Shown here piece by piece: positions 27,458 through 37,229 of a stretch of 64,000 nt of DNA (positions within the stretch are counted from its first letter, which is position 1; each line of letters starts with the position of its first letter). The notes under the pieces were generated by a model that had not been told where the DNA came from, ran no database searches, and saw nothing but the letters and a program-made list of their open reading frames with translations. A program made the translations under genes and the position numbers. The DNA is from Salinimicrobium profundisediminis (lineage in GTDB: Bacteria; Bacteroidota; Bacteroidia; Flavobacteriales; Flavobacteriaceae). The stretch lies in contig NZ_JAPJDA010000022.1 of assembly GCF_026241755.1 (NCBI RefSeq), forward strand, positions 1-64,000, given 5' to 3'.

Positions 27458-28000
27458 TTAGGAAGAATATTTCATTTTCGAAAAAATATCCCATAGCACC
27501 ACTCCGGCGCTTACGGCAATATTTAAAGAATGCTTGCTGCCCAGTTGCGGAATTTCCAGGACGCCGTTGCTGGCCGATACTACTTTTTGCTGTACGCCTT
27601 TTACTTCGTTACCAAAGACGAGGGCGTATTTTTGCCCTTTTTGAGGAGTAAAGGCATCGAGGAATTCGGCGCCTTCGGCTTGTTCTACCGAGTATACTTT
27701 TACTTCTTGCTGCTGCAGTTCTTTTACCAGTTCCAGAACATCTTCGCGATGCTCCCAGGCAACAGTTTCGGTAGCCCCAAGGGCTGTTTTATGAATATCT
27801 TTATGTGGCGGAGTGGCTGTGATTCCGCAGAGATAGATTCTTTCGATTAAAAAAGCATCGGCAGTACGAAAAACGGAACCTATATTGTTCAGGCTCCTCA
27901 CGTTGTCTAAAATGACAATTACCGGGGTCTTTCTGGCCGACTTGAATTCTTCAGTAGATTTTCTATCGAGTTCGCTGTTCTTCAGCTTTCGGTTTTCCAT
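27458..28000 (-). CDS. TrmH/SpoU family RNA methyltransferase
   Basis: The 180-residue protein shows the SPOUT (trefoil-knot) motifs in order: VILDNVRSLNNIGSVFRTADAFLIERIYLCG (motif 1), YALVFGNEVKGV (motif 2) and VLEIPQLGSKHSLNIAVSAGVVLWDIF (motif 3, SAM binding). It would 2'-O-methylate a ribose in tRNA or rRNA using S-adenosylmethionine. It lacks the N-terminal substrate-binding domain of RlmB, and the target nucleotide cannot be assigned. It is divergent from mutS. Confidence 0.9.
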   Translation of the reverse strand: MENRKLKNSELDRKSTEEFKSARKTPVIVILDNVRSLNNIGSVFRTADAFLIERIYLCGITATPPHKDIHKTALGATETVAWEHREDVLELVKELQQQEVKVYSVEQAEGAEFLDAFTPQKGQKYALVFGNEVKGVQQKVVSASNGVLEIPQLGSKHSLNIAVSAGVVLWDIFSKMKYSS

Positions 28001-28174
28001 GTGCCAAAAATAGAGAATTCAGCAGTACTTTCAGAAAATAGCAGGGCGATGAATTTCACTTCAGCATAAATTAAGAGCTTTGGTTGACAGCTTGTGGATA
28101 AAAGTTTGAAAATGAGAAAAGGGAAGATTATCTTTAAAGGGAGAGAATGCATATTTTAGCCCTCAGCAAAAAAA

Positions 28175-30805
28175 TTGAGCCCAGTGTCAGGAAAATCAGA
28201 GAAGAAAGTCACGCCGTTAATGCAGCAGTACAACAAGATCAAGAAGAAATATCCTGATGCCATGTTGCTGTTTAGGGTGGGCGATTTTTACGAGACTTTT
28301 GGAGAAGATGCTGTGAAAGCTTCGCGTATTCTCAATATTGTGCTTACCAATCGCAATAATGGGAGTGAGCGCAGTGAACTGGCCGGTTTTCCGCATCATT
28401 CCCTTAATACTTACCTGCCAAAGCTGGTAAAAGCGGGGGAGCGGGTGGCCATTTGCGACCAGCTTGAAGATCCTAAACTTACCAAAACGATCGTAAAGCG
28501 TGGGGTGACCGAACTGGTAACGCCCGGCGTGGCTATGAATGATGAGGTGCTGCAAAGCAAGACCAATAATTTTTTATGTGCGGTTCACTTCGGAAAAAAG
28601 TCGCTGGGAATATCATTCCTGGATGTTTCTACCGGAGAATTTTTGGTTGCAGAAGGTACGGCAGATTATATTGACAAGCTACTTCAAAATTTTAGTCCCA
28701 GTGAAGTGCTGGTGCCAAAGCAGAAGAAAAAGGAATTTTACAGCAGTTTTGGGCAGGATCATCACGTATTCTTTCTTGAAGACTGGGTGTTTAAGCACGA
28801 TTACGCTTATGAAAACCTCAATACCCACTTTAGTACAAAATCTTTAAAGGGTTTTGGAGTGGAGCACCTGCTTGAGGGAATTGTCGCGGCAGGGGCAGTA
28901 CTTTATTATCTGGGCGAGACCCAGCACCATCGCCTGCAGCACATTACCGGGATTACGCGCATTGCCGAAGAGGAATATGTGTGGATGGACAGGTTTACTA
29001 TCCGCAACCTTGAACTATATACTTCTAACGCACAAAATGCAGTGACGCTGCTAGATGTTATTGATCACACTATTTCGCCTATGGGCGGGAGAATGTTGAA
29101 GCGCTGGCTGGCGTTACCTCTTAAGAATTCTGAAAAAATTAAAAGACGGCACCGGGTGGTGGCCCACCTGGTAGAGAAGACCGAAATTCTCGAAAAAACG
29201 AGAAACCATATCAAGAAGATCAGTGACCTGGAGCGGCTTATTTCTAAAGTAGCCACGGGTAAGGTTTGTCCGCGGGAGGTAATTCAGTTAAAGAATTCCC
29301 TGGAGGCTGTGATCCCTGTGAAAGCCCTGGCAACAGAGTCGGGGGAAGAGGCGCTAAAAGTACTGGGGGAGAATTTGCAGAGCTGTGATTTGCTTCGGAA
29401 TAAAATAAAAGAGACGCTCTACGAGGATGCGCCGGTGAATATTCATAAGGGGAATACTGTTGCCGAAGGATTTTCAGGCGAGCTGGATGAACTTCGGGAA
29501 ATAGCATTTTCGGGCCGCGATTATTTAGATAAGCTGCTGGAGCGGGAGAGTGCCGCCACCGGGATCACGTCGCTCAAGATTGGGAGCAACAATGTCTTTG
29601 GCTATTATATTGAGGTGCGTAATGCCCATAAAAATAAGGTGCCCGAGAACTGGGTGCGAAAACAAACCCTTGTAAACGCCGAACGTTATATTACCCAGGA
29701 GCTAAAAGAATATGAAGCGAAAATTCTGGGGGCTGAAGAGAAAATACTGCACCTGGAGCAGGAGATCTTTACAAAGTTGGTCACGTGGATTGGAGATTAT
29801 ATTCAGCCGGTACAGCAGAACGCTACTATAATAGGTCAGCTGGACTGTTTGTGTTCTTTTGCACAGCACGCGATCCTCGCAAACTACAGCAAACCCGAAA
29901 TTGATGACTCTTTTGAACTGGAGATCACTAATGGAAGGCACCCGGTAATAGAGAAGCAGTTGCCGCTTTCGGAAGCTTATATTGCCAATGATGTTTACCT
30001 GGACAGGGAGAATCAGCAAATCATCATGATCACCGGGCCAAATATGAGTGGTAAGTCGGCCATTCTACGGCAAACAGCACTTATCGTACTCATGGCACAA
30101 ATGGGCAGTTTTGTGCCTGCCGAGACGGCAAGAATTGGTCTTATTGATAAGATCTTTACCAGGGTGGGTGCCAGTGACAACATTTCTATGGGAGAATCTA
30201 CTTTTATGGTAGAAATGAATGAAACGGCGAGTATCCTGAATAACCTTTCAGATAGGAGCCTCATTTTGCTCGACGAGATTGGCCGGGGTACAAGTACCTA
30301 CGACGGAATTTCCATCGCCTGGGCGATCACCGAATATTTGCATGAACATCCTGCCAAAGCAAAAACGCTCTTTGCTACCCATTATCACGAGCTGAATGAT
30401 ATGGGAGAAACCTTTAACCGTATTAAGAATTTCAATGTTTCAGTAAAAGAGTTGAAAGACAATGTGCTGTTCTTAAGGAAGCTGGTGCCGGGAGGTAGTG
30501 AGCACAGTTTCGGAATTCATGTGGCCCGAATGGCCGGGATGCCGCAACAGGTGTTGAGAAGAGCCAATAAGATCTTGAAAAAGCTGGAAGACTCCCACGG
30601 GATGAAAGAAAAATCGGGAGCCTTAAAGAAATCGGCAGAAGAAGATATGCAGCTTAGTTTCTTTAATCTTGATGATCCTATTCTTGAAGAGCTCAGGGAA
30701 GAGATTCATCATCTTGATATTAATACACTTACGCCTGTAGAGGCTTTGATGAAGCTCAATGAGATCAAGCGGATGCTTACCAGCAGACAGAAGGCGGGGG
30801 TTTAA
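28175..30805 (+). CDS. mutS: DNA mismatch repair protein MutS
   Basis: The 876-residue protein is full-length MutS. It has the mismatch-binding Phe motif in [16 protein letters not shown], the connector and lever domains, an ATPase with Walker [10 protein letters not shown] (about residues 620-628), the Walker B region [16 protein letters not shown], the FATHYHEL segment, and a C-terminal helix-turn-helix ([10 protein letters not shown]). It binds mispaired bases and starts mismatch repair with MutL (not in this window). The longest start is TTG 28175; a GTG at 28184 would also serve. No ATG precedes the conserved [16 protein letters not shown]. Confidence 0.97.
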   Translation: MSPVSGKSEKKVTPLMQQYNKIKKKYPDAMLLFRVGDFYETFGEDAVKASRILNIVLTNRNNGSERSELAGFPHHSLNTYLPKLVKAGERVAICDQLEDPKLTKTIVKRGVTELVTPGVAMNDEVLQSKTNNFLCAVHFGKKSLGISFLDVSTGEFLVAEGTADYIDKLLQNFSPSEVLVPKQKKKEFYSSFGQDHHVFFLEDWVFKHDYAYENLNTHFSTKSLKGFGVEHLLEGIVAAGAVLYYLGETQHHRLQHITGITRIAEEEYVWMDRFTIRNLELYTSNAQNAVTLLDVIDHTISPMGGRMLKRWLALPLKNSEKIKRRHRVVAHLVEKTEILEKTRNHIKKISDLERLISKVATGKVCPREVIQLKNSLEAVIPVKALATESGEEALKVLGENLQSCDLLRNKIKETLYEDAPVNIHKGNTVAEGFSGELDELREIAFSGRDYLDKLLERESAATGITSLKIGSNNVFGYYIEVRNAHKNKVPENWVRKQTLVNAERYITQELKEYEAKILGAEEKILHLEQEIFTKLVTWIGDYIQPVQQNATIIGQLDCLCSFAQHAILANYSKPEIDDSFELEITNGRHPVIEKQLPLSEAYIANDVYLDRENQQIIMITGPNMSGKSAILRQTALIVLMAQMGSFVPAETARIGLIDKIFTRVGASDNISMGESTFMVEMNETASILNNLSDRSLILLDEIGRGTSTYDGISIAWAITEYLHEHPAKAKTLFATHYHELNDMGETFNRIKNFNVSVKELKDNVLFLRKLVPGGSEHSFGIHVARMAGMPQQVLRRANKILKKLEDSHGMKEKSGALKKSAEEDMQLSFFNLDDPILEELREEIHHLDINTLTPVEALMKLNEIKRMLTSRQKAGV

Positions 30806-30841
30806 GGCTAGAAAAAACCCTGTTGTTTTTTCAAAAAAATC

Positions 30842-30871
30842 TTTGCCAGTTTCAGAAATGTATTAAATTTG
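30842..30871 (+). promoter_or_regulatory. Promoter for tRNA-Gly
   Basis: TTTG at 30842-30845 and TAAATTTG at 30864-30871 with an 18-base spacer fit the Bacteroidota sigma consensus (TTTG near -33, TAnnTTTG near -7). It lies 41 bp upstream of tRNA-Gly. Confidence 0.7.
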
Positions 30872-30911
30872 CACCGCAATACTCTCTAATAGGAGAGAAG
30901 TTCTTTAAAAC

Positions 30912-30984
30912 GCGAAAATAGCTCAGTTGGTAGAGCGCCACCTTGCCAAGGTGGAGGTCGCGGGTTCGAATCCCGTTTTTCGCT
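30912..30984 (+). tRNA. tRNA-Gly (anticodon GCC)
   Basis: The 73-base sequence folds as a cloverleaf. The acceptor GCGAAAA pairs with TTTTCGC; the D arm is GCTCAGTTGGTAGAGC; the anticodon stem is CCACC/GGTGG around a loop with GCC; the T arm is GCGGGTTCGAATCCCGT. The CCA end is not encoded (discriminator T, then CTG). Confidence 0.95.
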
Positions 30985-30996
30985 CTGCATGGAGAG

Positions 30997-31022
30997 ACCC
31001 GGGTTGCCCGGGTTTGTTTTTT
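30997..31022 (+). terminator. Terminator after tRNA-Gly
   Basis: The stem ACCCGGG/CCCGGGT with a TTG loop is followed by TTGTTTTTT. It would separate tRNA-Gly from tRNA-Leu unless bypassed. Confidence 0.7.
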
Positions 31023-31024
31023 AA

Positions 31025-31049
31025 ACACGTTGGACTTAAGATCCAATGA
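31025..31049 (+). pseudogene. 25-base copy of the tRNA-Leu anticodon arm
   Basis: ACACGTTGGACTTAAGATCCAATGA is identical at 24 of 25 positions to 31091-31115 in the adjacent tRNA-Leu gene, but it is not flanked by acceptor, D-arm or T-arm sequence. It is a fragment, not a functional tRNA. Confidence 0.6.
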
Positions 31050-31068
31050 GCTCCATATAAAGTTCCAC

Positions 31069-31154
31069 GCTCGGATGGTGGAATTGGTAGACACGTTGGA
31101 CTTAAAATCCAATGAACAGCAATGTTCGTGCGGGTTCAAGTCCCGCTCCGAGTA
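31069..31154 (+). tRNA. tRNA-Leu (anticodon TAA)
   Basis: The 86-base class II tRNA has acceptor GCTCGGA with TCCGAGT (one G-T pair), D arm TGGTGGAATTGGTAGACA, anticodon stem TTGGA/TCCAA with loop CTTAAAA (anticodon TAA), a long variable arm (TGAACAGCAATGTTCG) and T arm GCGGGTTCAAGTCCCGC. CCA is not encoded. Confidence 0.93.
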
Positions 31155-31157
31155 CAG

Positions 31158-31192
31158 AAACCCTCTTTATCTTATTGATTTAGAGGGTTTTT
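31158..31192 (+). terminator. Terminator after tRNA-Leu
   Basis: The stem AAACCCTCT/AGAGGGTTT encloses a 15-base loop and is followed by TTAGTTTTTA. Confidence 0.65.
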
Positions 31193-31316
31193 AGTTTTTA
31201 GCTCTATCTTTTTGACATTATCTTGTACAGTCGAAGAATACAGGATGCTTTAGATGTAAATGTCTTTATGACTTTCCTAAATTGCTACATTTTTAAAAAA
31301 AAAACTATTTACCTCC

Positions 31317-32543
31317 TTACCTGGTGATCAACACCATTGATCTTTTCTCTTTGGCCTGAAACCGGAAGAGCAGTAGAGAACTAAGGCTCAGGCAAACCAG
31401 AATTGTAAGTGCCAGCGGGAGCATGCTAATGCCGGTGAACTTACTAATGATAAAAGAAGCCACAGCACCCAAAATCATTTTTAGGCTGCCAACCAAAGCT
31501 GATGCCCTTCCTGCTTTCCTTTCAAACGGATACAGGGAAAGGGCAGTAGTATTCGGGTTTTGAAAGCCCAGTAAAAACAGAATCAGGAATAACAACAGGG
31601 TTGTCGTATAGAAATTTCCTCCAAAAAAACTGTTTAGCACGAAGAGCATAGAAAGGCCTACCAGGATCACGCTTATCACCACAGTAACTCTAAAGGTGGT
31701 GTAGCGTTTTAATACCAGCCGGTTTAGCTGACTTCCGGCTATTAATCCGGCGGCATTGAGTCCGAATAACCAGCCAAAATGGGTTTCACTCATATTAAAC
31801 CTGTCCATAAACAAAACAGGCGCGTTTGAGATGTAGGCGAACATTGCACCTATAGTCAAACTCCCGGCCAGGGAAAAAGTCAGGAAAATTTTGTTTCTAA
31901 AGATTCCCCAGTACTTAGAAGTCATGTTTTTCAATTCCAGCTTGACCGACTCATCGGGAGCTACACTTTCAGGAAGAAATTTGAGGACACTAAAAAACAT
32001 TAGTCCGGCTAAAACTGCCAGCACGAGGAAAATACTATGCCAGGAAAAGTAAGCGATTACCATACCTCCCACTGTAGGAGCAATAATTGGCGCACCTCCC
32101 ATGATCAACATGAGGAAGGAAATAGCCCTGGCCACTTCTTCAGAAGGAAAGATATCCCGCACTACCGCTTTAGAAGCCACCATTCCTGCAGATGCTCCTA
32201 CCGCAAGGAAGAAACGGGAAATGATGAGCCACGTAAGGTTTGGTGAATAAAAGCAGCTCATTGCTGCAATTGCATAGATCACCAGCCCAATGAGCAGGGG
32301 GCGCTTGCGGCCATACCTGTCCATAATAGGTCCGTAAGCTAACTGCCCCAGGGCAATTCCTATAAAATAGCTGGTAAGTGAAAAGCCTACCTGGGCTTTG
32401 GTAATACTGAATTCTTCTGCGATACTCTCAAAGCCGGGAAGGTACATGTCTATGGAAAATGGCCCGAGGGCGATTAAAGTTCCCAGTACCAGGAGTATTA
32501 TCTTTTCCCGCTTTTTGTCTCTTACACCATAATCTTCTTGCAT
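31317..32543 (-). CDS. MFS transporter, Bcr/CflA-type multidrug efflux
   Basis: The 408-residue protein has twelve predicted transmembrane helices and the DHA1 Bcr/CflA features: FSIDMYLPGFESIAEEF after helix 1, the MFS motif A GPIMDRYGRKRPLLIG between helices 2 and 3, and RFFLAVGASAGMVASKAVVRD in helices 4-5. It is an inner-membrane, proton-driven exporter of drugs or small metabolites; the substrate is not predictable. It is monocistronic and there is no obvious adjacent regulator. Confidence 0.92.
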   Translation of the reverse strand: MQEDYGVRDKKREKIILLVLGTLIALGPFSIDMYLPGFESIAEEFSITKAQVGFSLTSYFIGIALGQLAYGPIMDRYGRKRPLLIGLVIYAIAAMSCFYSPNLTWLIISRFFLAVGASAGMVASKAVVRDIFPSEEVARAISFLMLIMGGAPIIAPTVGGMVIAYFSWHSIFLVLAVLAGLMFFSVLKFLPESVAPDESVKLELKNMTSKYWGIFRNKIFLTFSLAGSLTIGAMFAYISNAPVLFMDRFNMSETHFGWLFGLNAAGLIAGSQLNRLVLKRYTTFRVTVVISVILVGLSMLFVLNSFFGGNFYTTTLLLFLILFLLGFQNPNTTALSLYPFERKAGRASALVGSLKMILGAVASFIISKFTGISMLPLALTILVCLSLSSLLLFRFQAKEKRSMVLITR

Positions 32544-32736
32544 CGTGCAAATTTCTGCTACAGCTGGCTTAAAACCAATTAGAATTGGAAACTTAACAAA
32601 TAATTATCCTAAAAGGTTATAGCGTTGAGAATGTGTATTGAATTGTGGTTTCCAATCTTTAGTGCTTCCGGGTTTTATATTTTTGTCTTAGTTTGATTAC
32701 TCGCGCTTCTAAAGAAAAAACCTTTTTCAGCTGATA

Positions 32737-33402
32737 ATGTCCAAAAATAGTAAAACGAAGAAGCCTTGGCCTACCAAAGATGCCATGGTACAGATCTATG
32801 AAAACAACTTGTGGGGTGGTAATAAATCTGAATTCTACTCGGGTTCAGGCTCTCATCAACCCGAGACAGTGAATCCATATTTAGCTGTGGTATCTCCTTT
32901 TTTATCAAAATTTGAAACTCCTCCGATAGTCTGTGACCTTGGTTGTGGGGATTTTAATGTGGGTAAAGACCTGGTGAAATACTCAGGGAAGTATATTGCA
33001 CTGGACATAGTTCCAGAGCTTATAGCACATAATAAGAAAAAGTTTAAAGCAGAAAATTTAGAATTTTGTACCCTGGATCTTGCAAAAGATGAATTGCCTT
33101 TGGGAGACGTTGCGATTCTTAGACAGGTCCTGCAACATTTATCGAATGAGGAAATAAAAAGCGTGGTTGAAAAATTATACGGTTTTAAATATGTCCTTCT
33201 AACTGAGCACATCCCGGAAGGAGATTTTGAACCTAATATGAACATTATCTCCGGGCAGGGTACCCGGTTAAAAAAACAAAGTGGCGTTGTCCTTTCCGCA
33301 TCCCCGTTTAATTTTCAGGCCAGGGAAGAAAAACAATTGTTGTCTGTTCGATCTCCCGGATTTAAAGGAGTTTTAGTAACTACTTTGTATAAGCTTAAGT
33401 AA
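32737..33402 (+). CDS. Class I SAM-dependent methyltransferase
   Basis: The 221-residue protein has a Rossmann-type SAM motif VCDLGCGDFNVGKDL (about residues 68-82), an acidic post-I segment YIALDIVPELI, and a motif VAILRQVLQHLSNEEI typical of Methyltransf_11/25-like enzymes. There is no signal peptide. The substrate is unknown and the neighbours give no clue. A TATTTTTG box lies about 55 bp upstream. Confidence 0.85.
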   Translation: MSKNSKTKKPWPTKDAMVQIYENNLWGGNKSEFYSGSGSHQPETVNPYLAVVSPFLSKFETPPIVCDLGCGDFNVGKDLVKYSGKYIALDIVPELIAHNKKKFKAENLEFCTLDLAKDELPLGDVAILRQVLQHLSNEEIKSVVEKLYGFKYVLLTEHIPEGDFEPNMNIISGQGTRLKKQSGVVLSASPFNFQAREEKQLLSVRSPGFKGVLVTTLYKLK

Positions 33403-33431
33403 GCCATGAGAAGTTAGAGACAGTTGCAAAT

Positions 33432-33767
33432 TTAGCAACAGTCATTTGTAGAAGGATCCTCAAACTTATTGAAAAGGCCGTTAAACTTCTCCTGAATTTC
33501 CTTCCATCGCTGCGGATTGATGCAATAGCACACTTTCGTGCCTTCAATAGTTCCCTGTATGATGCCAACATCTTTTAGTTCGTGTAAGTGCTGACTTATA
33601 GTGGCCTGTGCCAGCCCCAGTTCATTTACCAGATCTCCGTTAAAGCAGGTGTTTGACTTTAGCAGGAATTCAATAATGGCGATCCGTGCAGGATGAGCCA
33701 GTGCCTTGGCGGCCAGTGCTACATCGTTTTGAGCTTCTGTGAAGAGGTCGCTTTTCGTTACTCCCAT
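33432..33767 (-). CDS. ArsR family (winged helix) transcriptional regulator
   Basis: The 111-residue protein has the ArsR/SmtB core: AKALAHPARIAIIEFLLKSNTCFNGDLVNELGLAQATISQHLHELKDVGII with the recognition helix around ATISQHL, followed by the wing GTKVCYCINPQRW. Two candidate metal sites are visible: Cys in the wing (VCYC) and a C-terminal pair (NDCC). Its regulon is not evident, as no efflux or arsenate gene is adjacent. It is divergent from the histidine kinase gene across a 310-bp spacer, which may hold its operator. Confidence 0.9.
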   Translation of the reverse strand: MGVTKSDLFTEAQNDVALAAKALAHPARIAIIEFLLKSNTCFNGDLVNELGLAQATISQHLHELKDVGIIQGTIEGTKVCYCINPQRWKEIQEKFNGLFNKFEDPSTNDCC

Positions 33768-34077
33768 TTTTTAAATTTTACATTGAGCATATGTACATCA
33801 AAATCATATTTAAGTGCACCTGGAGCCACAATAATTTTCCGGCTTTTTTTTAAATAATGCCGGGCAGCCAATTTACCTAATCTATTGTGATATTACGATA
33901 TAAATTATGTTTGCAAATAAAAATATCAGGGAAGTTTCTGTACTTAGGGAGAAGTCTTTAGGGAAATTCTATAAATGTTTCTGTGCTTTAGCTCTAATTT
34001 AAAATTTTGAGATTTCTTTTGTAAAATAGCATCCCGAAAAGTTTATTTTAGCTTTTTTCCTAACAAATATCTTTTTT
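33768..34077. other. 310-bp divergent intergenic region between arsR-like and kinase genes
   Basis: AT-rich and without a gene. It contains the kinase promoter (33885-33913) and, near the ArsR start, an ATATGTACAT dyad (33789-33798) that could be part of an operator. Nothing else stands out. Confidence 0.4.
33885..33913 (+). promoter_or_regulatory. Promoter for the PAS histidine kinase operon
   Basis: TTG (33885-33887), an 18-base spacer and TATGTTTG (33906-33913) match the Bacteroidota consensus. The kinase ATG is 165 bp downstream, giving a long untranslated leader. Confidence 0.55.
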
Positions 34078-36714
34078 ATGAAGAGTAGCCAGGTTCCTTT
34101 TAAGGAAGATCCTGAACAGATAGAATTTGCTAAAAATATCCTCATTTCCCTGCGCGATCCTGTCGTGGTGATCAATGAAGAGGGAATGATACTGGCTGCA
34201 ACTCGCAAAATGTATGAGGTTTTTGAAACGCCTCCTGCTACTCTTCAAGGAATGAACCTTCTGTCTTTACTTGAAGATAAGAAGGAGAGTTCGCGAATTC
34301 CTGAACTTCTGGAGACCTTAAGAACTTCAGAAGAGGCGGTTAAAGATTTCCCGGTTCTGTTATCTTCAGCCAATCTTAAAAGGCATCGTTTTTCAATTAA
34401 TGCTAATCGGCTGCCCCTTTATAATCAAAAAACTTATTTTCTTCTGTGTTTTACCGAAGTGCATGTTCTTCCCGATGGGAATATTGACTACCGTAAATTG
34501 TTGCATGAAGTACTTTCTGAAGCACCTGCTTTAATTTGTACTTTGAGAGGGAAAGACCATATTTTTGAACTCGCTAATCACAAATACCAGGACCTTTTAG
34601 AATTTCGTGAAATTATAGGGAAATCTGTCAAAGAAGTTCTTCCTGAAGTAGAGAATCAGGGCTTTATAAAAATGCTTGATGGGGTATACAATACCGGCAA
34701 ACCCTTTATTGGTAAAGAAATAAGCCTTGATCTTAAGGGAGAGAATGGGGGAAAAACTGTGATGCTCGATTTTGTGTATCAGCCCATAAAAGATGCAGCC
34801 GGAAATGTGGAGGGAATTTTTGTTCATGCCGTAGACGTCACCGAAAAAGTGCTTAACCGTCAAAGCCTGGAGAACAGTGAAAAAGAACTGCGAAATGTCA
34901 TTGATACTGTACCCGTAATTATTTGGATTACCAATCCGTTGGGAGAAGGAAATTATCTCAATAAAGAATGGTATCAATATACCGGGCAAACCAGGAAAGA
35001 GTCGTTGGGTGCCGGGTGGGTGGAGGCATTACACCCTGAAGATCGCGATAAGATCTATCAAAATTTCATGGAAGCTCACCGGGAACGAAAAGAATATCAC
35101 GCAAAATTCAGGCTTCGGAATAAGAATGGTTCCTACAGGTGGGTGGTAGATCGTGGCCGACCCAAATGGACTTCTGAAGGAGAATTTGAAGGCCTCATAG
35201 GTACGGTGACCGATGTGCACGACGACTATCTCAAAGAACAGGTGATCAAAGAGAATGAGCACCGCATTCGCTCTATAGTAGAACAGGCAACTGTAGCCAC
35301 GGCTGTCTATACGGGGAGGGAAATGACCATAGAGCTTGCTAACGATGCTATGATCGATCTTTGGGGGAAAACACGCGAGGTAGTAGGCAAATCGCTGCGG
35401 GAGGCGCTTCCCGAACTTGAAGGGCAGCCTTTTCACGACCTGCTGGACAAAGTTTTTACTACAGGGGAGACTTACTGGGGTAAAGAAGACAGGGTAGACC
35501 TTATGCGAAATGGCAGCTTGGAAACCGGGTACTATAATTTCACTTATAAGCCTCTGCGGAATGAGGAAGGTGAGATTATAGGCATACTCAATATGGGGCT
35601 TAATGTCACCGAAATGGTTGAGTCAAAAACACTTCTGAAGGAGAGGGAACGCCATTTTAAACTGATGGCCGATCTTATGCCGGGGAAGGTTATTAATACA
35701 GATGCCAGTGGTAAACCTATCTTCTTCAATCAAAATTGGTATGACTTTGTAGGTCTTGATTTTGAACAATTAAAAGAGTATAGCTGGGAGAACTTCATTC
35801 ACCCTTCCGAAGAGAACGAGGTAAGAAAAAAATGGAGCCATTCCCTTAAAACCGGGAAAACCTTTGAAATGCAGTTAAGGCTTAGGGATAAAGATGGAAA
35901 TTACTTGTGGCACCTAAGCCGGAATGAAGCAGTTAAAGGGGAGAACGGAGAAATTACCATGTGGATTGGTATAAGCACCGAAATACAAAGGCTTAAGGAA
36001 GAAGAAAAAAGAAAAGAAGATTTTCTCAAGATGGTGAGCCATGAACTAAAAACTCCCGTAACTTCTATTAAGGGCTACGTGCAGCTCTTACTAAACCTGC
36101 TTGAAAAGTATAAATTGGAGATCCCCGGTAATGTTCCGCTTAAGCCGTCCCTGGAGCGCATAGATAACCAGATTGTGCGGCTCACAAGGCTCATTGCCGA
36201 AATTCTTGATCTATCAAGGCTCGAAGAAAACAAGCTGGAGCTAAAAGAAGAGGAATTTGATCTCAACGAGATGGTAGAGCAAACCATTCAGGATATAAAG
36301 CTTACCAACACACAGCACCAAATGGAGATTTTCCACTCCCATAGGGCCCGTGTATTTGCAGATAAAGACAGGATAGGGCAGGTGCTTATTAATTTTATTA
36401 CCAATGCTATCAAATATTCACCCGACAGCCAGTACATTCAAATTCACGTTATAAAAGTAGGTTCAGATAAGGTAGCGGTGAGTGTTAGGGATAAAGGAAT
36501 AGGTATTGATGCAAAATTCCATAAGAATATCTTTAAAAGGTTCTACAGGATAGGAGTGGAAAGTAAAGAGACCTACTCAGGCTTTGGAATAGGTTTGTAT
36601 CTTGCCAATGAAATTATTGAGCGCCACAACGGCTATATAGAAGTAAAAAGTAAAATAGGGGAAGGTTCAGACTTTAGTTTTGTGCTTCTTGAAAATAAAC
36701 AGGAAAATGAATAA
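34078..36714 (+). CDS. Multi-PAS sensor histidine kinase, soluble
   Basis: The 878-residue protein has no transmembrane segment. About five PAS/PAC domains cover residues 15-645; two have the classic form TVPVIIWITNPLGEGNYLNKEW ... ALHPEDRD and DLMPGKVINTDASGKPIFFNQNW ... FIHPSEENE. HisKA follows with the phosphorylated His in FLKMVSHELKTPVTS (about residue 656), then HATPase_c with N box NFITNAIKYS, G1 DKGIGID and G2 GFGIGLYL. It should autophosphorylate in response to a cytoplasmic cue such as redox, light or a ligand, and pass phosphate to the receiver encoded by the overlapping next gene. Confidence 0.95.
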   Translation: MKSSQVPFKEDPEQIEFAKNILISLRDPVVVINEEGMILAATRKMYEVFETPPATLQGMNLLSLLEDKKESSRIPELLETLRTSEEAVKDFPVLLSSANLKRHRFSINANRLPLYNQKTYFLLCFTEVHVLPDGNIDYRKLLHEVLSEAPALICTLRGKDHIFELANHKYQDLLEFREIIGKSVKEVLPEVENQGFIKMLDGVYNTGKPFIGKEISLDLKGENGGKTVMLDFVYQPIKDAAGNVEGIFVHAVDVTEKVLNRQSLENSEKELRNVIDTVPVIIWITNPLGEGNYLNKEWYQYTGQTRKESLGAGWVEALHPEDRDKIYQNFMEAHRERKEYHAKFRLRNKNGSYRWVVDRGRPKWTSEGEFEGLIGTVTDVHDDYLKEQVIKENEHRIRSIVEQATVATAVYTGREMTIELANDAMIDLWGKTREVVGKSLREALPELEGQPFHDLLDKVFTTGETYWGKEDRVDLMRNGSLETGYYNFTYKPLRNEEGEIIGILNMGLNVTEMVESKTLLKERERHFKLMADLMPGKVINTDASGKPIFFNQNWYDFVGLDFEQLKEYSWENFIHPSEENEVRKKWSHSLKTGKTFEMQLRLRDKDGNYLWHLSRNEAVKGENGEITMWIGISTEIQRLKEEEKRKEDFLKMVSHELKTPVTSIKGYVQLLLNLLEKYKLEIPGNVPLKPSLERIDNQIVRLTRLIAEILDLSRLEENKLELKEEEFDLNEMVEQTIQDIKLTNTQHQMEIFHSHRARVFADKDRIGQVLINFITNAIKYSPDSQYIQIHVIKVGSDKVAVSVRDKGIGIDAKFHKNIFKRFYRIGVESKETYSGFGIGLYLANEIIERHNGYIEVKSKIGEGSDFSFVLLENKQENE

Positions 36715-37084
36715 AAAGAAGATACTGGTTGTCGATGATGACTCCGGAATAGGGGAAATGCTCAAGACGCTTCTCGAGTTTTACGATTTTGACGTGATAG
36801 TTACGGCAAGACCAGAAGAGACTGAAAGGCTTATTCTTGAAGAAAACATCGATTTGGTGATGCTGGACATGCTCATATCTGGTATAAATGGTACCGATGT
36901 TTGTGCCCGTCTGCGAAATAACCCCGAATTTAAAGATACTCCGGTGCTCATGATGTCTGCCCTGCATGATGCCGGTGCAAAATGTAAAGAAGCGGGGGCA
37001 AATGATTTTATAGCCAAACCTTTCGAAATGGATGACCTTGTGGAAAAGATACAATTAATCCTGGGGCAAAAAATGGCAAAGTAA
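36707..37084 (+). CDS. Single-domain response regulator (CheY-like)
   Basis: Starting at ATG 36707, which overlaps the kinase stop by eight bases, the 125-residue protein is a lone receiver domain. The acidic pocket is D10-D12, the phosphoacceptor is D54 in VMLDMLISG, and the conserved Lys is in DFIAKPF. There is no DNA-binding output domain, so it likely acts through protein contacts or a phosphorelay. Overlap indicates co-translation with the kinase. An upstream in-frame start at 36680 is inside the kinase gene and unlikely. Confidence 0.93.
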   Translation: MNKKKILVVDDDSGIGEMLKTLLEFYDFDVIVTARPEETERLILEENIDLVMLDMLISGINGTDVCARLRNNPEFKDTPVLMMSALHDAGAKCKEAGANDFIAKPFEMDDLVEKIQLILGQKMAK

Positions 37085-37210
37085 GGAGGTGATTTTCTGC
37101 GGAAAACCTAACGGAACGAATAATCTAATTTGGCTTCTGGCTGAAGTAGTCTGCTTCAATATTTAGGCGTAAAAAGGTGCTGATTATATGCCTTTTCCTT
37201 ATGAGCAGGC

Positions 37211-37229
37211 CCAAAAATGCCATTTTTCA
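37211..37229. repeat. Dispersed palindrome YCAAAAATGNCATTTTTGR
   Basis: CCAAAAATGCCATTTTTCA: core AAAAATGCCATTTTT is exact, and one flanking base differs. Confidence 0.7.

Noticed and set aside
31025-31049. A third tRNA gene
   Set aside because: Only the anticodon arm is present; acceptor, D and T arms are missing.
33432-33767. Arsenic resistance locus
   Set aside because: The regulator is ArsR-type, but no arsenate reductase, arsenite pump or other resistance gene is adjacent.
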